27,547 nt of DNA from a virus. The stretch lies in the IMG/VR virus record IMGVR_UViG_3300048834_000491, positions 1 through 27,547 of that record, one strand, 5' to 3'. The stretch's first letter is position 1. Each line of letters starts with the position of its first letter. The position numbers were made by a program, and so were the translations under genes. Below the pieces are notes generated by a model. That model was not told where the DNA came from, did no database searches, and saw nothing but the letters and a program-made list of their open reading frames with translations. Shown piece after piece: positions 24,330 to 27,547 of the stretch.

Positions 24330-24361
24330 ACCGTAGCACAGGGGGGCGGGGTGTAACGCGC
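24330..24361 (-). promoter_or_regulatory. Putative late promoter, copy f (packaging operon)
   Basis: Minus strand GCGCGTTA, 18 bp, TACGGT. It lies 20 bp after a terminator and 80 bp before the small-terminase GTG, so it would start the whole packaging operon. Confidence 0.55.
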
Positions 24362-24381
24362 TGGTGAGCAGGGCGGGAATC

Positions 24382-24409
24382 AAAAACGCCCCCGGTGATG
24401 AGGGGCGTT
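24382..24409 (-). terminator. Rho-independent terminator after the collar gene
   Basis: An 8-bp stem AACGCCCC / GGGGCGTT with a 9-base loop ends on the minus strand in TTTTT, 27 bp after the tail-collar stop. It separates the early-side genes from the packaging operon. Confidence 0.82.
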
Positions 24410-24436
24410 CTGGGTGCGCTCAATCGGGACGACTTA

Positions 24437-24721
24437 CTATGCTTTGATCATATAGCGAAGTTCAGGGCTTGGGTTGTCCAGCTTCGGTACCCGGAACTGA
24501 CGGTCATTGACATCCTCATCAAACTTGGTGCCAATCGCCATAAAAAGGCGGGGGAATTCCTCACGTCCGATGATATTCCCGTTGCACCAGAGCCAGCCCA
24601 CCGGCGCATCATCTCCGCCGTAAAGCACCACACTGCCAGCGGGCAATCCAACTCGTCGCCCAAACGCAACCATTTCATCAACAAGACCGGGGTCAAGCGG
24701 GCTACTCTCGTCGTCATTCAT
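24437..24721 (-). CDS. Small tail-collar-domain protein
   Basis: The protein has 94 residues from the ATG at 24721, which has GAGG 8 bases upstream; an ATG 24 bases earlier has a poorer site. Residues about 28-94 match the phage tail-collar domain: GSVVLYGGDDAPVGWLWCNG, REEFPRLFMAIGTKF, DRQFRVPKLDNPS and the terminal YMIKA. In tail fibres this domain lies near the tip and can bind host glycans. Here it stands alone, on the right-hand side of the packaging genes, away from the tail cluster and with its own terminator, so it could be a free adhesin, a moron, or a separate tail part. Confidence 0.85.
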   Translation of the reverse strand: MNDDESSPLDPGLVDEMVAFGRRVGLPAGSVVLYGGDDAPVGWLWCNGNIIGREEFPRLFMAIGTKFDEDVNDRQFRVPKLDNPSPELRYMIKA

Positions 24722-24778
24722 GGGATTTTCCTCAGCTAATTTCATATTAATCTTAACCCATTCTTTTCAGTCGCGCAC

Positions 24779-25270
24779 CTACGCCACCTCGAACCACAGC
24801 CGCCAGACCAGCGGGTTATCCTCCCAGCGCGTCCCCGGCGTCGCGTTAATCGTCCGCCACAGCGCCTCATACTCCGCGACGCTGCCGACGCCTTCCGCCA
24901 GTGCCACCCGTTCGTCCATGTCGTGCAGTCGCACGCGCTCGATGGCAGTGATGCGGATGCGGAGGGGTTTATACCCGCATTGGCTCGCCAGCGTCTCAGC
25001 GACTTGTGCCGTTTCAGGCAGTCGATAAGTTACGATCTCGGTCGGGCGTAGCCAGTGCCACAACACCATTGCCGTCCGCTTCCCCCGCCCCGGCGACACG
25101 GCGTAATCCAGCCCGACCTGCCACTTCAGCCGCGTGTTCACGTCGCAGACCGACGTGATTGCCCCGAACGGTGCCTCATCGACACGGTGAACATAATCCC
25201 CATCCTTCATTACCCGCTGCGTGCAGGTCTTGCGTCCTGTGGCGATTTCCTCGACCTGTTTGAAGTACAT
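24779..25270 (-). CDS. ASCH-domain protein
   Basis: The protein has 163 residues. The N-terminal QVEEIATGRKTCTQRVMK and C-terminal RIRITAIERVRLHDMDERVA, ALAEGVGSVAEYEALWRTIN and a closing NPLVWRLWFEV match the ASCH fold (a PUA-related beta-barrel) common in phages. ASCH proteins are thought to bind RNA or modified nucleotides; some are hydrolases of acetylated cytidine. A specific activity cannot be assigned here. The start overlaps the upstream stop (TGATG), so it is coupled to the zinc-ribbon gene. Confidence 0.8.
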   Translation of the reverse strand: MYFKQVEEIATGRKTCTQRVMKDGDYVHRVDEAPFGAITSVCDVNTRLKWQVGLDYAVSPGRGKRTAMVLWHWLRPTEIVTYRLPETAQVAETLASQCGYKPLRIRITAIERVRLHDMDERVALAEGVGSVAEYEALWRTINATPGTRWEDNPLVWRLWFEVA

Positions 25271-25632
25271 CAGTGGCGCTCCTCAATCCGCCGAATGAGC
25301 AGCCCGCCCATTTCGACATATTCCCGATTTTCGCCTTTCGCCTTCTTTGGACGATACCACTCCCATTCCGGCTTCAGGTGTGGATCGACACGGTACATGG
25401 ACGATACGCTGCGCCCGTCGCATCCCGGCGTTGCACGGCAGTTGAGAAACATCGGCGTCGTGCCTTCGTCCCGGTCAATGGTCGTAATCACACCGCTGCA
25501 TGTGTCACAGGTGTACTGGTTAATGCGGGGAATCTCGAACGTCTTCGCTGGCGCAGCTTCGAGCATCTTAGTGATTTGCGCCGCTGTCGGTGCTGGCTTC
25601 TGCATTTGCAACCGCCGATTCTTCTTTGCCAT
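25270..25632 (-). CDS. Zinc-ribbon-like phage protein of unknown function
   Basis: The protein has 120 residues. A short basic N-terminus is followed by a metal-binding pattern: YTCDTCSGVITT with CxxC, then FLNCRATPGC with a second Cys pair (CxxxxxxC), and a C-terminal HLKPEWEWYRPKK stretch. This arrangement recurs in small phage proteins of unknown role. GAGGAAT lies before the ATG. It is followed by, and overlaps, the ASCH gene. Zinc binding is inferred from the four Cys residues. Confidence 0.7.
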   Translation of the reverse strand: MAKKNRRLQMQKPAPTAAQITKMLEAAPAKTFEIPRINQYTCDTCSGVITTIDRDEGTTPMFLNCRATPGCDGRSVSSMYRVDPHLKPEWEWYRPKKAKGENREYVEMGGLLIRRIEERH

Positions 25633-25657
25633 ATTCCTCAGCCTCTCTATGCCCCAC

Positions 25658-25912
25658 CTAAGCCGCCGCCACCCGGTAGCCGCGCCGTGCGCCCGTGCCG
25701 CCCAGCCGTTCCAGCACGCCCGCCCGCCACAATTTGCTCATGTCCCGGCGCAGCGTCTGCTCGCAGCGGTACTCGTCGAGGAACGCGCCGACCGTCTTCG
25801 GCAGCACGCCGCGTCCCTGGGGCACGTTGCGCTGGCGCTGGCGCACAATCTCGACGATGCAAAGCACATGGATGATTTCCTGTAGGGGTTTGTCGTGTAA
25901 ATAGCGCTCCAT
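25658..25912 (-). CDS. Small winged-helix-like putative DNA-binding protein
   Basis: The protein has 84 residues. Helices at the N-terminus (PLQEIIHVLCIVEIVRQRQR) and the middle (TVGAFLDEYRCEQTLRRDMS) precede KLWRAGVLERLGGTGARRGY, where a recognition-helix-like segment runs into a Gly-rich beta-wing. That order is the pattern of a winged helix. GAGGAG lies 5 bases before the ATG. It stands alone after a 76-bp gap that holds the inverted repeat GGGGA-CTA-TCCCC (25963-25975), a possible operator. It could regulate early genes; evidence is from pattern only. Confidence 0.6.
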   Translation of the reverse strand: MERYLHDKPLQEIIHVLCIVEIVRQRQRNVPQGRGVLPKTVGAFLDEYRCEQTLRRDMSKLWRAGVLERLGGTGARRGYRVAAA

Positions 25913-25962
25913 TCCACTCCTCGCACTTTGTCAGATGGTCAACGATTCGTCCTGGCGGCGGG

Positions 25963-25975
25963 GATAGTCCCCATT
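25963..25975. repeat. Short inverted repeat upstream of winged-helix gene
   Basis: GGGGA-TAG-TCCCC, 5-bp arms around 3 bases, lies about 50 bp before the winged-helix start. There is no T-run, so an operator is more likely than a terminator, but a chance occurrence is possible in GC-rich DNA. Confidence 0.3.
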
Positions 25976-25988
25976 CTATGCACCCAAA

Positions 25989-26228
25989 CTACAGGTACTT
26001 GCCGCCTGAATAACGCAGGTCGTCCTCTGTCATCGGGTCGTTGTCGATCATCACCTGTTCCATGCACGAACGACACAACCGCCCCGTAGTGTAATTGCAG
26101 CACTTCTCGCACAAGTTAATTCCGTCGCCCTCATCAGGCACATACGCCATCGTCCACTGATAGCAGACGTGGTTCCCGAAAGCGCGTTCCGTCAGGCGCT
26201 TCATAGTCCGGCGCTGTTTCGCGTTCAT
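25989..26228 (-). CDS. Small Cys-rich protein
   Basis: The protein has 79 residues. The N-terminus is basic (MNAKQRRTMKRLTERAFG), followed by HVCYQW and then LCEKCCNYTTGRLCRSCMEQ, where two CxxC pairs could hold zinc, and an acidic tail (DNDPMTEDDLRYSGG). The start overlaps the upstream stop (ATGA). No family recognised. Confidence 0.65.
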   Translation of the reverse strand: MNAKQRRTMKRLTERAFGNHVCYQWTMAYVPDEGDGINLCEKCCNYTTGRLCRSCMEQVMIDNDPMTEDDLRYSGGKYL

Positions 26229-26617
26229 AATTCGTCACTCCTCGGCGGGTTCCATTTGAGCATGTATCTGGCGTGGAACCGTTCGTCACTCACTACAGCG
26301 TCGAAACCAAGCATCTTCAGTTGCGCCTTGTCATCAGGAAACAGCGTCTTCTGAAAGCTGGCGTAGAACACGTTCGGCGTTGCCGTCTGGAATATGTCCC
26401 ACATCGACGGAATGCTGAGTGAAGCGATCCACTTGGTTGCAATCTCGGCGGTCATCACCTGCGGAATGCCGCCCTCGTGCGCGTATTTGTCGTGGAGGCT
26501 GTCAATCTCATCAAGCAGGTTGCGTACCACATCCAGAATGTCGGCGCGCGGCACGTCTATCTTGCCGTCCGCAATGTCTTCAACCCACTGGCGTAACTCA
26601 GTGTTCGCGCCCGTCAT
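26225..26617 (-). CDS. Unknown early-region protein
   Basis: The protein has 130 residues and is acidic, with a helical N-terminal half (LRQWVEDIADGKIDV, ILDVVRNLLDEIDSLHDKYA) and a more mixed C-terminal half rich in aromatic residues (FYASFQKTLFPDDKAQ). No conserved motif is recognised. Both ends overlap neighbours by four bases (ATGA), so three small genes from 26904 to 25989 are translated in a coupled series. Confidence 0.65.
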   Translation of the reverse strand: MTGANTELRQWVEDIADGKIDVPRADILDVVRNLLDEIDSLHDKYAHEGGIPQVMTAEIATKWIASLSIPSMWDIFQTATPNVFYASFQKTLFPDDKAQLKMLGFDAVVSDERFHARYMLKWNPPRSDEL

Positions 26618-26904
26618 GTTTCCACCCCATTGGGAATTAGACGCCTACCGGGAAGTAGCTCATCGACGTAGGGCTGAAGCGTGCCCCAATCCGCGTCGTT
26701 CAGGAGGTTGCACAGTCCGCAAATGACCTTCGCCTCCTCCTGCGTGTTGTTGATGTAGAGGACGGCATTCACGAGGTTGCAGACCGCCCAATCAGGCGTG
26801 CCGTCATGCTTCAGAACCTTCTGAACGTGGTACGATCCGCGCCTGATTCCGTGCCACTTGACGATCATCTTTAGCGTCATCGAGGCGTGTATTTCGTCTG
26901 CCAT
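26614..26904 (-). CDS. Unknown early-region protein
   Basis: The protein has 96 residues. A basic first third (MIVKWHGIRRGSYHVQKVLK) is followed by a stretch with a Cys pair (VICGLCNLLNDADWG) and no second metal pair. AAGGA lies before the ATG, and one copy of the 15-bp early motif lies 21 bp upstream. The function is not recognised. Confidence 0.65.
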   Translation of the reverse strand: MADEIHASMTLKMIVKWHGIRRGSYHVQKVLKHDGTPDWAVCNLVNAVLYINNTQEEAKVICGLCNLLNDADWGTLQPYVDELLPGRRLIPNGVET

Positions 26905-26925
26905 TAGTTCATCCTTTTCGCTGTC

Positions 26926-26940
26926 GATTACTTGCTTTAC
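26926..26940 (-). promoter_or_regulatory. Early leader motif, copy 1
   Basis: Minus strand GTAAAGCAAGTAATC, 21 bp upstream of an early-gene ATG. A second copy with one change precedes the zinc-ribbon gene at 27164. It may be an operator, part of a promoter, or a leader element. Confidence 0.4.
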
Positions 26941-26975
26941 CTTCGGTCGTCCCCATTATCTCGACCCTCGCGCTG

Positions 26976-27164
26976 CTAATTCCGAAAATATGCGTCACCA
27001 CCCCACAGGTGAGGATTGAGCGGTTCCGAATCATCATCATCTTCAGGAGCGTCTATAAGCTGCCCGCAAAGCCCGCATTGCAGTTCGCCTGATTCGTTGA
27101 AGATCATATCCCCCTCACCAAGCTGCTCCCCGCAGCTATCGCACACGCCATAGTCGTCGCCCAT
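26976..27164 (-). CDS. Small zinc-ribbon protein
   Basis: The protein has 62 residues from the second of two consecutive ATGs (27164), which has GGAGG 4 bases upstream. Two CxxC pairs, VCDSCGEQL and LQCGLCGQLI, about 20 residues apart, form a zinc ribbon, followed by an acidic run (PEDDDDSE) and a short end (LWGGDAYFRN). The longer open frame upstream is Arg/Cys-rich and a shadow of the neighbouring gene. It might bind nucleic acid or act as a small adaptor; no function is known. Confidence 0.7.
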   Translation of the reverse strand: MGDDYGVCDSCGEQLGEGDMIFNESGELQCGLCGQLIDAPEDDDDSEPLNPHLWGGDAYFRN

Positions 27165-27187
27165 CATTCCTCCACTGTTTTGATAAT

Positions 27188-27202
27188 GATAACTTGCTTT
27201 AC
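27188..27202 (-). promoter_or_regulatory. Early leader motif, copy 2
   Basis: Minus strand GTAAAGCAAGTTATC, 2 bp after the stop of the edge gene and 23 bp before the zinc-ribbon ATG. It differs from copy 1 at one of 15 positions. Confidence 0.4.
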
Positions 27203-27204
27203 GC

Positions 27205-27547
27205 CTACTCAAACATCCCGGTCTGCGTCGGCAGCACCTCTGTCGGTTCCTCGACCATGTCCCACGCCTGCCCCCACCAATGGGGCGGTTTGAGCGCCGC
27301 CTGGTACGCTTCCAGCGTCCTCGCTTCCGGCGGAAGCATCGGCATCCCCAGCAGCGCGAACAGGTCGCGTTCTTCCGCCACCCGCAGCCGTGCCCCGGTT
27401 GGCTCCCCCGCCGCATCACATTCGCGGAAGTAGCCCTCAGCGGGGCGGCACGGCGCTTTCTGGTAGATCAGCTGCTGCATCACGTACTGGTTGGCGTCGC
27501 CCGGTCCCGTCCGAAGCCAGAGCAGATAACCCCAGTTGTCGGCGTCG
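27205..27547 (-). CDS. C-terminal part of a DNA polymerase X / beta-like nucleotidyltransferase (N-terminus outside window)
   Basis: The frame is open to the right edge; 113 residues are visible. The segment NWGYLLWLRTGPGDANQYVM, then the strand region and ERDLFALLGMPMLPPEARTL, resembles the C-terminal thumb of polymerase-X-like proteins, where a W/Y..LLxRTGSxxHN helix is followed by a final EExIFxALGLPYxPPExR motif. The catalytic palm aspartates lie outside the window, so activity cannot be judged. In phages such proteins may repair or process DNA. An internal ATG at 27483 exists but would cut into the conserved segment. Confidence 0.6.
   Translation of the reverse strand, partial: DADNWGYLLWLRTGPGDANQYVMQQLIYQKAPCRPAEGYFRECDAAGEPTGARLRVAEERDLFALLGMPMLPPEARTLEAYQAALKPPHWWGQAWDMVEEPTEVLPTQTGMFE

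Noticed and set aside
1-27547. CRISPR array, insertion sequence, integrase or known defence system
   Set aside because: No regularly spaced direct repeats, transposase motifs or recombinase motifs were seen on either strand.

Overview
The window is a GC-rich stretch of a tailed-phage genome (Caudoviricetes). Nearly all genes lie on the minus strand, so the transcription order runs from the right end to the left. The tail genes (tape measure, tube, terminator and frameshifted assembly chaperones, with no sheath) point to a siphovirus. Free phage, prophage and metagenomic contig cannot be told apart: no integrase, attachment site or flanking bacterial gene is visible. The host cannot be named from this sequence.

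Right part (about 24.4-27.5 kb): small, probably early genes. They are the C-terminal end of a polymerase-X-like protein cut by the window edge, several small Cys-rich or unrecognised proteins, a winged-helix-like protein, a zinc-ribbon protein, an ASCH-domain protein and a small tail-collar protein followed by a terminator. Two copies of a 15-bp motif precede early genes.

Middle (about 13-24.3 kb): the packaging and head module in the order small terminase, ClpP-like protease, large terminase, portal, then an inserted island (tRNA-like gene plus a small membrane protein on the opposite strand), a decoration-like protein, a small unknown, a MuF-like minor head protein, scaffold, a second cement-like protein, major capsid, a beta-helix virion protein and head-tail connector proteins.

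Left part (1-13 kb): the tail module. It holds a tail terminator, tube protein, a chaperone pair joined by a canonical A AAA AAG -1 frameshift site, tape measure, a small tail protein, a 1029-residue hub fused to a BNR-repeat region, a fibre/receptor-binding protein, a GT-C membrane glycosyltransferase, two further beta-helix proteins and a small secreted protein.

The most notable non-coding result is a repeated bipartite element, GCGCGTTA followed in most copies 17-18 bp later by TANNNT. It occurs seven times, always on the minus strand, in intergenic or gene-end positions of the packaging, head and tail region only, often just after a terminator. I read it as the phage's late promoter family. 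It divides the late genes into units starting at the terminase, the tRNA, the decoration protein, the scaffold, the tape measure and the left fibre genes.
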